Made by a program: the position numbers and the translations under genes
Notes under the pieces: generated by a model
The model's input: only the letters and a program-made list of their open reading frames with translations
Told to the model about the DNA's origin: nothing
The model's database searches: none
Part shown: one piece after another, positions 21,083-36,042 of the stretch
How positions within the stretch are numbered: position 1 is the first letter of the stretch
Layout: every line of letters starts with the position of its first letter
Origin: Drechslerella dactyloides
Taxonomy: Eukaryota; Ascomycota; Orbiliomycetes; Orbiliales; Orbiliaceae
DNA: 64,000 nt
Direction: 5' to 3'
Assembly: GCA_020064725.1 (NCBI GenBank)
Contig: JAGTWJ010000017.1
Span: forward strand, 4,030,001-4,094,000

Positions 21083-22974
21083 ACGTATTCCACAAGCGAG
21101 CGGACCACACAAGCGAGCGGACCACCTCAACACCCCACCCCAGCAAAAACACTGGTTTTATGGCTATATTACTATTATACTAGGTTATATATATGTTAGT
21201 TTGCTTGGTTATATATTTAAAATATTTATTAATATGTTTGAATGTTATGTCTAGGTTTACTATAATTATTATAGTAAATTATTTTTCTAAAAATAATTTT
21301 TAATTAAGGGCTGTTTTGATGGTTTAAATATTTTACTTGTTTATTTTGTTTATTTATAATATTATTATCTAGGATTTTATTAGTCTAATATATATTAAAT
21401 ATGCCTCTATATTATATATACTATTTTTTTGTTTACTAGTGTTTGCTTAATATCTTATTAATAAAATATAGTATTATATTTTTTATTTATATAAATACTA
21501 GTTAGTGTATTATTATCTATACTCTTTTAGTAAATTGATCTATAGTAGCTAGTAATAATATTAGAAAACTATCCTGATATTAGATAATTTAATTTTTAAT
21601 AAGTTTTAATTATAGGCTAGTTTTTAAAAAATTTATTAGGGTTTTTATTGTTTAGATGATTACTATATTTATAGTATTAAGATATAAATTTATTAAAATA
21701 GATACTAATAGTTATATATTTAACTTTAAAAAAACTTTGTTAAGATTATAAGATATAATACTAGCTCCAACAAAACTACTATATATATTCTTAAATATTA
21801 TTATAATAATAAATGTTTTATAGAATTTAGAGAGAAACTCTAACTTGCTGATATAGTTAATATATATATATATTAAATTCTCTACCTAGTAATTATATAT
21901 CTGTTTTAATAGTCCAAAACACCTAATATCTAATAGCTGAAGAAAATGTAAAGAATATGGTGGTATGTAGATTATAATAATCTTGTGTTTTTAATAGTAA
22001 AACTCAAAAGATACTAAGTGGTAGTTATTATGATTATCTAGAATTAATAACTGGTAGTCTGAAATGTAGTATTATACTATAAAATGGTTGAAATGTTTTA
22101 ATTATTTTATAATGATCTTATTTATTGTTTAACCATTATTAAAAAATATAATAACCTAGTTATTTAGTAAATTAGTCTCTGTATACCAGCTAGCTAAATG
22201 GTGTTGGTTAATTAAAATAATAAATAGCAGTATTGCCTAATCTTTTACACTTATTTCCTAAATGACTGTTGCCTATTTACAATTCTTAGGTTGTGTTAGC
22301 TTAGTTTTATTGTATATTTTAGTTTCTGTAACAACTGTAGTTGTAGAGATTATGCCCATTACAAAGCCTGTCTCATCAAAATTATAGATATTATTATCTA
22401 TAATACCATACTTCGTTTTTATTACTTATAAAAGTTGAAACCATTTTTGAATAAAATCTAGATCTTTGTATTTAGCTTACTAATAATTATACTTTTTAGA
22501 TAAATATATCTAGAACTTTAAATAGCATTTTACAAAATTTACTGTTTAATTTTTACCAATATGTTATATACTATCACCAGCATATATTAACAGCAGCTGA
22601 TTAACTATATCTTCTATATTATTTAATTTAAAATAAAAAAACCACATAAATAACTTAAGTATATATTAAATAATAATATCTTCTTCTAATTTTATAAAAT
22701 TTTATAATTTAGGGATACTGTCTATTTTTAAAATATAGCTATTATATTAGTATAATAAAATAGTATAAAAGATATTATAAAACTTAATAATAGCTTAAAT
22801 ATTTAATTTTTAATCTTTTTCCAGAATTTTAATAGCTAGAATAACTTAAAATTCAATTATAATAACAACCATAATAATAATTATAAAGATAATATAGTGC
22901 AAAAGAGGAGTAGTCACACCAGTGTTAAGAGGTGGTCTGCTTGCTTGTGTGGTCCGCTTGCTTGTAGAATACGT
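21083..22974 (-). mobile_element. Fot1-like transposon D, RIP-degraded
   Basis: It is 1,892 bp with inverted ends starting ACGTATTCCACAAGCGAGCG (left) and ACGTATTCTACAAGCAAGCG (right, reverse complement), flanked by TA. The interior aligns by eye with transposon B throughout (for example the DDE-core region near 22,350-22,400), with the transposase on the minus strand. On the plus strand, C-to-T change dominates. Confidence 0.9.
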
Positions 22975-23567
22975 TAAGATAATTTTTAATTATAAATTGT
23001 AAAAATAGGTATTTGATATTTAATTTTTATTTTTAAAAAAATATAATTAGATAGGTATTATATTATATTATAAGTATATTATAATTAATAAAATAAATTA
23101 CTTAGAATAATTATTAATTAGTTTTGATTGTTTTTCTATAATTATATAATAAGTTTTAGATAGTTAGTTTAAGATATTATTAGAGTTGTGGTTAGTAAGA
23201 ATTATTAAAATAATATAATTAATTTATAAGTTTTTTATAAAAAATTTTAAGGAATTGATTTAATATAATAAATATATCTTATATAATTTATTTTCTTAAA
23301 AGACTGGATATTAATTATAGTATTTATTTTAAATATAATATATTATAAATATTGTAGATTAAAGAGAATATAAAGATTATAATAATTATAATTAGAAATA
23401 AAAATAAAATAATTAAATAAATTATATTTTTAATTTTTTTTTAAAATTTAGCCTAAATTGGTACTAAATATCCCAGATAAAATCCAGAATTTAAATAAAA
23501 AAAAATAGAAAAATATCTTGGAAAAATACTTAATCTTTTTAAAATTTAAAATAGTTAAATAGTATTA
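22975..23567. other. AT-rich filler between transposons D and E
   Basis: No gene or element end is visible apart from the flanking TA sites. Confidence 0.6.
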
Positions 23568-25459
23568 ACGTATTCCACAAGCAAGCGGACCACACAAGCG
23601 AGCGGACCACCTTAATATCCCACCCCAGCAAAAACACCAGCTTTACAGCTATACTACTATTATACTAGACTATATATATACTAGTTTGTTTGGTTATATG
23701 CTTAAGATGTCTGCTGGTATGTTTGAATGTTATGCCTAAGTTTACTATAATTATTGTAGTGAATTATTTTTTTAAAGATAGTTTCTGGCTAGGGATTACT
23801 CTAATGGTTTAGATGCTTTATCTACTTACTTTATTTATTTATAGTATTATTATCTAGGATTTTATTAGTCTGGTGTATGGTAAATGTATCTTTATGTTGT
23901 ATGTGTTATTTTTTTGTCTGCTAGTACTTATTTAATATTTTATTAATAAAATGTAGTGTTGTGTTCTCTACTTATATAAATGTTAACTGGTATATTATTA
24001 TTTATATTTTTTTAATAAATTAGTTTATAGTAGTTAGTAATGATATTAAAAAATTATCTTAATACTAAATAATCTAGTTTTTAATAAGTTTTAATTATAA
24101 ATTAATTTTTAAAAAATTTATTAGGGTTTTTATTATCTAAATAGTTACTGTATTTGTGGTATTAAAACATAAATTTATTGGAGTAGATACTAATAGTTGT
24201 ATATTTAGTTTTAAAAAAACTTTGTTAAGATTATAAAATATAATACTAGCTTCAGTAAAGTTGTTGTATATATTCTTAGGTGTTATTATAGTAGTAAATA
24301 TTTTATAGAATTTAGAAAGGGACTCTAGTTTGTTAATATAATTAATATATATATATATTAAGTTTTTTACCTGGTGATTATATATCTATTTTAATAGTTT
24401 AAAGTATTTAATATCTAATAACTGAAGAAGATGTAAAGAATATAGTAGTATATAGATTATAATAATTTTATACTTTTAATAGTAAAGCTTGAAAGATACT
24501 AAATAGTAACTATTATGATTATTTAGGATTAATAATTAGTAGTTTGAAATATAGTGCTGTATTGTAAAGTAGTTGAAATGTTTTAACTATTTTACAGTGA
24601 CTTTATTTGTTGTCTAGCTGTTATTAGAGAGTATAATAACTTAGTTATTTAGTAAGTTAGTCTTTGTATATCAGTTAGCTAGGTGGTGTTAGCTAGCTAA
24701 GATAATAAATGGTAGTATTGCCTAATTTTCTATATTTATCTTCTGAATGATTATTGTTTATTTGTGATTCCCAGGTTATGTTAGCTTAGCTTTATTGTGT
24801 ATTTTAGCTCTTATAATAATTATAGTTGTAAAGATTATGCCTATTACAAAACCTATTTTATTAAAGTTATAGATATTACTGTCTATAATATTATACTTTA
24901 CTTTTATTACTTATAAAAACTAAAACTACTTTTGAATAAAGTCTGGGTCTTTGTATTTAGTTTGTTGATAGTTGTACTTTTTGGATAAATATATTTAAAG
25001 TTCTGGGCAGCATTTTATAAAGTTTGCTGCTTAATTTTTACCAATATGTTGTGTACTATTGTCAGCATATATTGATAGTAGCTGGTTAGCTATATTTTCC
25101 ATACTATTCAATCTAAAATAAAAAGATTGTACAAATAACTTAAATATATATTAAACAATAATATTTTTTTTTAATTTTATAAGGTTTTATAATTTAGGGG
25201 TACTGTCTGCTTTTAAAGTATAACTATTATACTAATATAATAGAGTAATATAAAAGATATTATAAAACTTAATAATAGTTTAAATATTTAATTTTTAATT
25301 TTTTTCCAAAGCTTTAATAATTAGAATAACTTAAGATTTAGTTGTAGTAGTAGCCATAATAATAATTATAGAAATAATATAGTGCAGAAGAGGAGTGGTC
25401 ACACTGGTGTTAAGAGGTGGTCCGCTCGCTTGTGTGGTCTGCTCGCTTGTGGAATACAT
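23568..25459 (-). mobile_element. Fot1-like transposon E, RIP-degraded
   Basis: It is again exactly 1,892 bp between inverted ends (ACGTATTCCACAAGCAAGCG, 23568; right end mutated to ACAT at 25456-25459), flanked by TA. It is the closest relative of transposon D in the window and lies in the same orientation. The transposase frame is destroyed by stops. Confidence 0.9.
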
Positions 25460-25781
25460 TAATAGTATTAGTATATTTTTATAAAAATATTATTTTAAAA
25501 AATTTAATAAAAGATTAAAAATAAAAGAAATATATTGATAGTAATATATATATATATATTTAGGAATTTAAAATTATTAATAAGAAAATTATTATATATT
25601 TAGAATAGAATTAGTTTTAGGGTTATTATTTATTGTTTTTTGTTAATTAAGTTTATAATATTTTTTAAATTAGAATAAGATTTAATATATTTAGATGATA
25701 TAGTGAATATTAATTAATATATTAATCCTTTTTTTAAAAAAATTTTGATATTATGATTTATAGTAATTAATGTAATATTAA
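25460..25781. other. AT-rich filler left of the gypsy element
   Basis: Nothing recognisable. It is the left flank of the LTR that begins at 25782. Confidence 0.6.
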
Positions 25782-26468
25782 TGTTATGGGATAACAGCGC
25801 AACACCCAAATATCCTACACAGATCAGATTCCCATACAGATACTTAGTCTATATGGTATGTGAAGTAATAGTATATTTATATATTATGTGGAATGGACTC
25901 CTATATAAAATATATGATTATATAGATTTATTCTATATAAACTATTAATTTATATGGTATATCTTATTATATGGGTGGCAAAATTATATAGATAATATAG
26001 TTATATGGAATCTTGGATTATATAGAAGAATACTACCATATAAGAATATTATTATTATAATATTTTTTTTTAAATAGGAGTTATTGTAATGATTTATGGT
26101 TATGTGAGTATTTAGTATTTAGGGTATTTAGTATTTAGCTGAGTATTAAGCAAGGTGAGTACTGAGTTATTTGGGTAATATATTAATATATTTTTATTAG
26201 TTTATATATTAAGATATTATATATATAATTAATATGTTTTATTTTGGGATTGATAGCTTTTTTTTTGAGAATTATTGGTTAATATCTAAATTATAGTATT
26301 TTAATAGCTAATTTATTTATTATTATTATTATATATTTTATTTTAATAGTAATTATTGTACTTGATATATATTTATCTTTTATTATTAAGAATTTGTATA
26401 GTAGTAACTAAGAGTTAGGGATTTTAGAATAAAGTATATTTAATTTAGTTTTAGGCTGAAGTATAATA
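25782..26468 (+). repeat. 5' LTR of the gypsy element
   Basis: It is 687 bp, starts TGTTATGGGATAACAGCGCA and ends in a mutated form of GAAGTGTAACA. Relative to the solo LTR, the changes are mostly C to T on the plus strand. Confidence 0.9.
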
Positions 26469-27343
26469 CTTTGACTAATTGCTTTTAGTAGGTAAGAAGA
26501 AATAATAAATATATAATAATTTTTAATATAATTTATAAGTTTTTTTTAATATATAAAAATAAAATAGAATTCTATAGTATAGAACTATAAGAATATTTTA
26601 TAGATAATAGTAATTTTGAATTAGTATTAGATAATAAAAATAACAAGTATAAAAAATCTATTAATAATTTCTATATTTTAGAAATATATAAATAAAGAAT
26701 AATTGTAGTAATAACTTAAATAGTACTATATATATAAAAAGATAATAATATAAAACTTAACTCTTTTAAATTAATTAGTAAATATATAAATAGTTTATAG
26801 GAATACTAAAATAAATTAATAATAAATATTAAAATTTAAATTTTAAAAGAAATAAATAATACTATATTAGAAGATAATATTAAGTAAAAACTAGAATAGA
26901 GCTTTAAAATAATATAGTAAAAAACTATTATAATATATTAATAATATATTTAAATAATCTTAGAAATAGTCAACAATATTAAAATAATTATGTTAGGAAA
27001 TTTTAAAGAAATAATAAAATATAACGAAATTCTAGTTAATATTTAAATAAATAATATTATTATTTAAAAATCTTTATTATTTATTATATCTAGATTTGTA
27101 TAAGCTAGTAGATTAAGAATCCAAGAAATAAGAAATTTAGCTACTTTTATAACAATATCTAATAAGATATTTAAAATAAAAGATTTAATTAAATATAAAA
27201 AATAATTTAAGAAATTTAATTAATTTTTTAACCAACTTAGTAACTATTTTTTTTTTTATTTTAAATAATTTTTTATAAACTAGTATAAGATTTTTTTTAC
27301 AAAAATATATTTAGAAAGAAATATTTTTAATATTTATCTATTA

Positions 27344-27592
27344 ACGTATTCCACAAGCGAGCGGACCACACAAGCGAGCGGACCACCCCATATAAACCAA
27401 CACCCTACCAAAACACTTTTTATTGATAACTTAATCAATAATTAATTTAAAATTAGAATAAAATTAATCTTGTTTATATAAACTATTACAAATCTAAAAA
27501 TATTTTTTTAAATTTTTTTTATATTAAATTAAAGAAATATACAAGGGGGGTGGTCCGGTCGCTTGTCTGGTCCAGTCGCTTATTGTTGACGT
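27344..27592 (+). mobile_element. 249-bp MITE, copy 2, inside the gypsy element
   Basis: It has the same ends and length as copy 1, TA on both sides, and is almost base-for-base identical to it. It was inserted after, or survived, the mutation that erased the surrounding retrotransposon. Confidence 0.92.
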
Positions 27593-30500
27593 TATATAAA
27601 TAAATATACAATAAAATAATAAAGAAAGATTATAAGATAAAAATTCTAGAAATCTTAAAAATTTTCAATAATTTTTGGAAATTTATAAATTATCTTAAAT
27701 AAAAATATAAATATAAAAATAAAATTAAAAAAGCTTTTAGAAAATTTGATTAATTTAAACAAACTGGATTTGTATGATTTTTCTTTTAGTAATTTAACTA
27801 ATATGTATTTTTTACTAATTATGATAATAATACTCTATTCTACAGAGCTAGAGAAAGACTCAAACCTAACCTAAAAATAGAGATTATTAAGTAAAAACTC
27901 ATCAATAAAAATATGAACTATTATAATATATAAATTATAATAATTAAATTTAATAATATGTTTTATTAATTTTAAAAGAATATTTATTAAAAAAAACTAT
28001 ATTATAATCTAAATAAATATAATTTTAATAAATATACTAAGAAACCTCAGCAAAATTAAACCAAGATTGGAAAATCCTCTTGAAAACTAAATAAGATATA
28101 TAGACTAGAATTTATAAATCTTAATATAACTTAACACCAAAAACCAAAAAAATCCAATATACTTCTCTACTACTAATATAATAAGGTAGAATATATTAAA
28201 AAAGATTATCCTAAAAACAAAAAAAAAAAAAATTTCTAAAAACATCTTTAGCAGAAACAAAAATTTAGGATAATAAGATGATTATTTATTCTAAAAGATT
28301 TTAAAATAATTATAAATAAAATTTAAAAATGTATATACCCTAGAGCTGAACCTGTTTAATATTAAAATATTATTTAAAAAATCAATATAATTATTGAATA
28401 AAATCTTATTCTATTTAAAAATATAGAATTAGAGAAAAATAAGTTTAACTGATTATAAAATAATTTAATATTAAAATTCTATCTAATATATAAAAAAAAC
28501 TTAAATAGATATTTATAAAAAAAATACTAAAATAATAAAGGAATTTTTATAAAAATAATTTAAATATTATTTATTTTAATCATACTTTTTAGATAATTTA
28601 ACTAGTTATAATAAAAATTGATCTTTAAAAACTCTAAAATCTATTATAAAAAATATTATATAAAATAAAAATAAAAATTAGAAATTATTAATAAGAATAC
28701 TAAAAAAACTATTTTATAGATAGTTTTCTTTTAATAGTATATCTAATTATATAAATAATAAAATTATATAATATATAGATTTATTATCCCAATTAGAAAA
28801 AAAATAATATATAGAATATTAGAAACTAATATCTACTAAAATTATAGACAGACCAAAAAAATAAACACTATTAAATAATAAGATACTATAGAAAAACAAC
28901 AAAATATTTACTAATTATATTAAAAAATCACTTACTAATATATAATCCAAAAGTATAGATAGCCCTTTGCTAACTAATAAAAAGTATACTAATTATGGGC
29001 TAAAAATGATAAAAACCCACTATAGTATAACCCTAAAAACAGAAGACAATTTTTCAATAGTATAAAATATTTCCTATATATTAAACAAAGATATCAACTT
29101 TACTAACAAAACAGTACTAATATATAATTATATAGATATTTTAATTTTTATAATAACTATTATAATAAATAGATATATTAATATTACTACTTTCTATACC
29201 TAAATTATATTAAAGAAAGATTATCATAAGAAACTTTTAGTACTTTTAAGTATACCTATTATATAAGATATTTTAAAACATAGTCTGAATACTATAGATA
29301 TGTCTACAACAATATCAAGCAAAAAAAATAGAGAGAAATCCTAAAAACACAACAGACCAACAAATATATTATAATCTAAATCAAGAAATTCATGCAGATA
29401 TACCAAAGCTATAAAAAGATATATGAAAAATCAGTAAATGAAGATAATAACTTTAAAAAAATAGAATACATTACTGATAGTAAGTTTAAAAAACTATTAT
29501 ACACATTTTATACTATTTATATTTTAATTATTAAAATATTTAAAAAATAGGAATAATACTCAGAAGATTGCTTTAACCAGAAATACTATAATAAAACCCC
29601 AGAAATTAAGACTAGGTATTTTTGTAAAAACTATGTATAATATTTCTAGATCTATAAAGAAAGACAATATTATAACTGTTATTATTTAGAAAAAAGATAA
29701 ATCTATTGTCTAAAATATTTTTATAGTTTTAATAAATTTAAGATCTATAGGTAGTATATTAGGTAATACTATAAAAAGAAAGAATAATATTATTTTTATT
29801 AAAAATATTTTAAAAATAATTTTATTAATTAATAAAAAGAAAATGAATATATAGAATAATGTTTTATGGAAATATAGTAGGAAATAATTAATGGCTCAAA
29901 TTATAAATCAAAAAATTAGGTATACTTTAGAATTAATAGAAATATACTAAGGCAAAAAACCTAAGTTTCTATAGAAAACTTACCTTTACCTTATTTATAT
30001 TTGGAAAATCTATAGAAATCCTAATTAATAGTAGAGTTAAAGAAAGTTATATTTTTATTGTGATAGTATAAAAATATTAATTTAAAATATAATAAAAATT
30101 TAATATTTACTGAGTAATTGTTTTTTTATATTAAATTTTAGGATAAGTTATCTAAGAAACTATATTTAAATTATTTATTAATAGATATTTAAAAAAATAT
30201 ATTATTGATATTTTAGATTTTTTAGAAGATATTCTATTAGTTTTGGGATTCTTATGGCTAATAAAATATAATCTTAGTATTAATTGGAAAAAAAAAAAAT
30301 TACTTTTAATAATTGTAACTACTAAAAAATTATTAAAAAACTATTAAATAATAAAAATACTTATAAAGAAATATATTTATAACTTATCACCTATTTATCT
30401 AATAAAGAAATTTGAAATAGATATAAATATAAACTAAATATTTTATAGAAAGTATGGATTTAGGTTAGAAGTTTATATATGGTTTTAAAAATAATAAATA

Positions 30501-33500
30501 TTTTTAAATAGATATTTAAGAAAGTAAGAAATGTCTTTTAATTTATATTAGAAGGATAAACCCTATTTGAAATTAATTTATTTAAATACTTAATACTTTT
30601 ATAGGAAGAAATGTAACTTAGATTTATATTAATATATAGATATATTAACTAAAAAGTAGCAGTACTCTATAAATATATTAAAAAAAATCTTAGAATAAGA
30701 TATATATAATCTTTTAATTTATTAGCAGGATATTTTATTTTATTTATAAAAAAAAAGGACTCTGAGAAATTATAAATTTATATCAACTACCAAATTCTTA
30801 ATACAATAATTATTAAAGATAAAGAATCTTTATCTTTTATTAGTAAATCTTTTAATAAAATATTAGATACTATTATTTATATAAAATTTAATCTTACTAA
30901 TATATACTATAATATTAAAATCAATCCTGGAAAAAAATGGAAAACTATTTTTAAAACCAGATACAAACTATTCAAATACCTAATTATATTTTTTAGACTG
31001 ATTAATATACCTACAACTTTTCAAATATTTATAAACTATATTCTACAAAAATATATTAATAATATATATATAGTATACCTAAATAATATTCTTATCTATA
31101 GTAAAAATTTTTTAGAATACCAAAAACATATCAATTAGATTCTCAAAACTCTAAATCAATATAAGCTTAAAATTAAGTTAAAGAAATCTAAATTCAAAAT
31201 AACCAAAGTTAAATTTCTAGGAACTATTATTACTTCTTATAATATAAAAATAGATTTAAAAAAAATATAAGTTATATAAAATTAATTAATATTAAAAATA
31301 TTTAAGAAAATATAAATCTTTCTAAGATTATATAACTACTATTAATAATTCATTTAAAAATACAGTTATCTAGCAATTATCTTCTTAAAATTAATAAAGA
31401 AAGATATTTATTTTAAAATAACAAAAAAAAAAATTAAAGTATTCTAAATACTAAAAGACACATTTATTTCAATACTTATTTTTAAATTTTACAATTTAGA
31501 ACTATTAATACAAATAAAAGCTAATATTTCTATAGCAGCTTTAAAAACTTATCTATTATAGAAATAATCTGATTAGAAATGGTACTTAATTATCTATCTA
31601 TTATATAAATTTAATATTATAGAAATAAGATATTCTATACATAATAAAAAACTTATGATTATCTTGCATATTTATAAGAAATAGAGAGTTTATCTATAAA
31701 CTATAAAACTATTTAAAGTATTTTTAGATTATAAAAACTTTATTTATTTTTTAATAACAAAAGAACTTAGCAAATACTAAATTTAATAGTAAGAAATATT
31801 TAATAAATACAATATAAAGATTATTTATTTAAAAAAAAAAGAAAATATTGGAGCTAATATTATTAATTAATAATTAGATTTTATAAAAAATATTCTTATA
31901 AATAAAGAAGTAATTCTAGAATAATAAAAAAACATTATTACTATTAATAAAAAACTTAATATTACTATTTATAAAATAGAACTAGAAATAGTTACTTAAT
32001 TTAAGAAAAATTATTAAAAAGATATAATAATAAAAAAAATATTGTAAAATTTTAAAGAAATTACTACCCTTTTCTCTATAAAAAATAGATATATTTTCTT
32101 TAAAAATCTCTTTTATATTTTAGAAAAGAAAATATAACTAGAAATCTTATAACTATATTATAATATATCTATATATAGATATTTAGAAGTTAAAAGAATA
32201 TAAGAACTTATTATACAACAGTACTTTTAGCCTAAAATAAAATAATAAATTAAAAACTATATTAAAACCTGCAATTTATACTTAAGAAATAAATTAATAA
32301 AACATATACTATATGAATATTTATAATTAAATAAGATACCAACTAAACTATTCTAAATTATAATTTATAATTTCATATAAAGATTATTATATTTAAGAGA
32401 TCCCTTAATAAATCAAATATATAATAAAATCTTAATTATTATTTATAGATTTATTAAAATTATTATCCTAAAATCATAGAATAGTTCTTAGAAAGCAAAA
32501 TAATTTTTAATAATTTATAATAAATAAATATTCAGTTAATATAAATTATAAAAAAAACATATTTATAATAGAGATTCTCTCTTTAATAGTAAATATTAGA
32601 AATATATTATAAACTCATCAAGTACTAAATTTAATATAACAACTAAAAAAAGAGCTTAAACTAATAAAATATTAAAATAAATAATTTAAATAATTAAAAT
32701 TTATCTTAGATTATTTCTCAACTATATATAAAATAATTAAATAAAACTATTACTTATAGCAGAACTTATATATAATTTATTAAAATATTTAATAATAAAT
32801 TATATATTCTATAAAACACTATAAGATTAAAACCCATAAACTATATAACTAGTCTTATTTATAAAAAAAGAAATATCTAGTATTAAAAAATATTCTAAAT
32901 CTATAAATAAACTATATAAATATTTAAAGAATGACTTGGATTTTATAGCTAAAACTATATTTTATTATTATAATAAAAAAAGGATGAAAGTACTTTTTTT
33001 TAAAAAAAAAAAAAAATATATTTATTTATAAAAAATATTAAAATCAAAAAATTTAATTAGAAATTTAATTTTTAAAAATTTAGATCATATATTATAATCA
33101 AAAAATTAAATAAATATTTTTTTAAACTCCATATTTTTAAAAATTTAAGAATTTATAAAACATTCTATATTATTCTACTTAAGTTTATACTAAATGGGCT
33201 TAGAAAAGAGATAGATAACCTAAAAATCAAGAAAAATAACTATAATAAATATAAAGTTAAAAAGATTCTAAATTATAAAAAAAACCTAGAAATATTAGTT
33301 AATAAATTTTTAATTAAATAAAAGGACTATCTACTAGAAGAAGATTTATAGTAATTAAAAAATAATATTTTACTAAAACTTGTTAGATAATATTTTAACA
33401 GACCTAATATTTATTAAGCAGAATAAAACCCACCACTACAATAACCCTAAGAAAAACTTAGAAAAAAATATTAGAATATAAAAAATTGATTATAATAATT

Positions 33501-34727
33501 ATATTAAAAGAATTTATTTTATTTTAAAATTATATCTTTTAATATTAAAATTATTATTAAATATAAGAAATTTGTATATATATAGAACTTACTTTTTTTT
33601 AAAGTATAAACTAATTTATTTATAATCTTATATATATTATTCTAATAATAAATAATTTTATTTAAAGTATTAGTATTTATTTTAATTTTAAAACAAAAAT
33701 ATGGTATAGTTAGCTTAAAAGCTAGTACTTATTAATAATCAAAATAATTAAGATATACTACTATTATATCAAAAGGAAATAAAGGAATAAAAATAATAAA
33801 AAAATAGAATATTTTTAATAATTTATTTTATTTTATCCTTTTTTATATAATAGAATCCTATAGAATAATTCTTAAAATTATATATATAACATAATACAAG
33901 CCAATACTAATTATATTTAATAATATATATATATTAGAAAAATATTATATTAAATATTAAAACTTACAATATTATTATTCAGAAAAATCTTAAAATTAAA
34001 TAATTCTAAATCTTTAATCTTAAATAAAAAAATATTAATTTCTTTTTTAAAATTTTTTTATTCTTTAATTAAAGTTTTTTCCTTTTTAAAAATAGTTTTT
34101 ATTTTTAAGGAAGTAATATTTAATTCTTAATAAAAATAAATTATCCTTACTTAAACAGTTATTAACTTTCTAGTTAACAATAACAATTCCTAAAAAAATT
34201 AAAATTAATTTTATTTAATTTTTTATAACTTTTTATATTTATAATTAATAATCCTGAAAATATACTCTATTAAAATAAATCAAACAAATTATTAATATAA
34301 AAACTAAACAAAAAGAATTATCTACTTAGATTAAAGAAAATATAATAATATCTTTAATATATGTAGATAGAATATTTTTTATTAATATTTAAATTTATTT
34401 TATAAATATATAAACTAAATATATAAAACTCATATATTATTATAGAAATTATTGAATATCTTTTAATAATTTATATCTAATCAAGACAACAATCAATAGA
34501 AGATTTTTTATAATAATTAACAAACATACTAATAGAAAAAATTATATTAAAAAAAATTAATTATAAAAAAAAAGAAAAATATAACAAAAAAACCTTTTAA
34601 TTAAAAATTATATTATTTAAATTATATAATCATACTATATACAAAAAACCTATACCACTTTATTCTACACTATTTACACCTACACCTAAATTAGTATACT
34701 ACTAATTCTTATAAAAAAAAAAAATAA

Positions 34728-35414
34728 TATTATAAAATAATAACACAATACCCAAATATCTTACACAGACCAGATTCTCATATAAACACTCAATCCACAT
34801 AATACACAAAATAATAATATATTTATATATTATATAAAATAAATTCCTATATAAAATACACAACTATATAAATTTATTTTATATAAACCATCAACCTATA
34901 TAATATATTCCACTATATAAATAGCAAAACTATACAAACAATATAATTATATAAAATCTTGGACTATATAAAAAAACACCATTATATAAAAATATTATTA
35001 TTATAATATTTTTTCTTAAATAAAAGCTACCACAATAATTTATAATTATATAAATATTTAATACTCAGAATACTCAGTACTCAGCTAAGTACTAAATAAA
35101 GTAAACACTAAACTACTTAAATAATATATTAATATATTTCTATTAATTTATATATCAAAATATTATATATATAATTAGTATACTTTACCTTAAAATTAAT
35201 AATTTCTTTTTTAAAAACTATTAATTAATATTTAAACTATAATATCTTAATAGCTAATTTATTTATTATTATTATTATATATTTTATTTTAATAGTAATT
35301 ATTATACTCAATATATACTTATCTTCTATTATTAAAAACCTGTATAGTAATAACTGAGAGTCAGGGACTTCAGGGTAAAGTGCGTTTGACCCAGTCCTGG
35401 GCCGAAGTGTAACA
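34728..35414 (+). repeat. 3' LTR of the gypsy element
   Basis: It is 687 bp, exactly the length of the 5' LTR. Most of it carries G-to-A change on the plus strand, but the last 75 bp (from about 35,340; GACCCAGTCCTGGGCCGAAG) are hardly mutated. Confidence 0.9.
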
Positions 35415-35742
35415 AATACTTTCTAAATTATTTTATGATATATATATTATTTTACTAAATATATATCTTAATTATAAAGTTTAGAAAATAGATTTTGATA
35501 TTTAGTAGTATATCTTGAATTATAAATTAAAATTATAAAATGAATCCTATATTAAATACTCTTTTTATCTATAAAATAGTTTAAAATAATAATCTACTAA
35601 AGCAGAATATCTTCTAGGCTTTTTAAAAACTAGGAGATAAAATAAAATAACTAAAATATATAAAAGACTATTTAGCTAGAGGTGATATTATATACTAAAT
35701 AAATTATTTATAAGGGGAAAAATATAGTTTAAATTAATATTA

Positions 35743-35991
35743 ACGTCAACAATAAGCGACTGGACCAGACAAGCGACCGGACCACCCCCCTTGTATATTT
35801 CTTTAATTTAATATAAAAAAAATTTAAAAAAATATTTTTAGATTTGTAATAGTTTATATAAACAAGATTAATTTTATTCTAATTTTAAATTAATTATTGA
35901 TTAAGTTATCAATAAAAAGTGTTTTGATAGGGTGTTGGTTTATATGGGGTGGTCCGCTCGCTTGTGTGGTCCGCTCGCTTGTGGAATACGT
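35743..35991 (-). mobile_element. 249-bp MITE, copy 3
   Basis: This is an inverted copy: ACGTCAACAATAAGCGACTG at the left, ACGTATTCCACAAGCGAGCG read inward from the right, with TA on both sides. It lies 51 bp from the next element. Confidence 0.92.
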
Positions 35992-36042
35992 TATATAATA
36001 AAAATAATATAAATTATATAAAATATTCTTTAAAATCCTCTA

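Larger units (their letters stand above)
25782..35414 (+). mobile_element. Ty3/gypsy LTR retrotransposon, RIP-degraded
   Basis: The element runs between two 687-bp LTRs. A MITE sits inside (27344-27592). The translated but stop-filled interior follows the gypsy order: a Cys/His zinc-knuckle-like region near 29,560-29,780; reverse transcriptase at about 30,770-31,260 (decayed forms of LDLTNAYY, RIKPGDEWKT and YLDDILIYS); RNase H after it; and an integrase zinc-binding and core region near 32,180-32,470 (QYFWPKM, TCNLCLRNK). The order gag, RT, RNase H, integrase on the plus strand matches the LTR orientation. No clear 5-bp target duplication remains. It is not functional. Confidence 0.85.
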
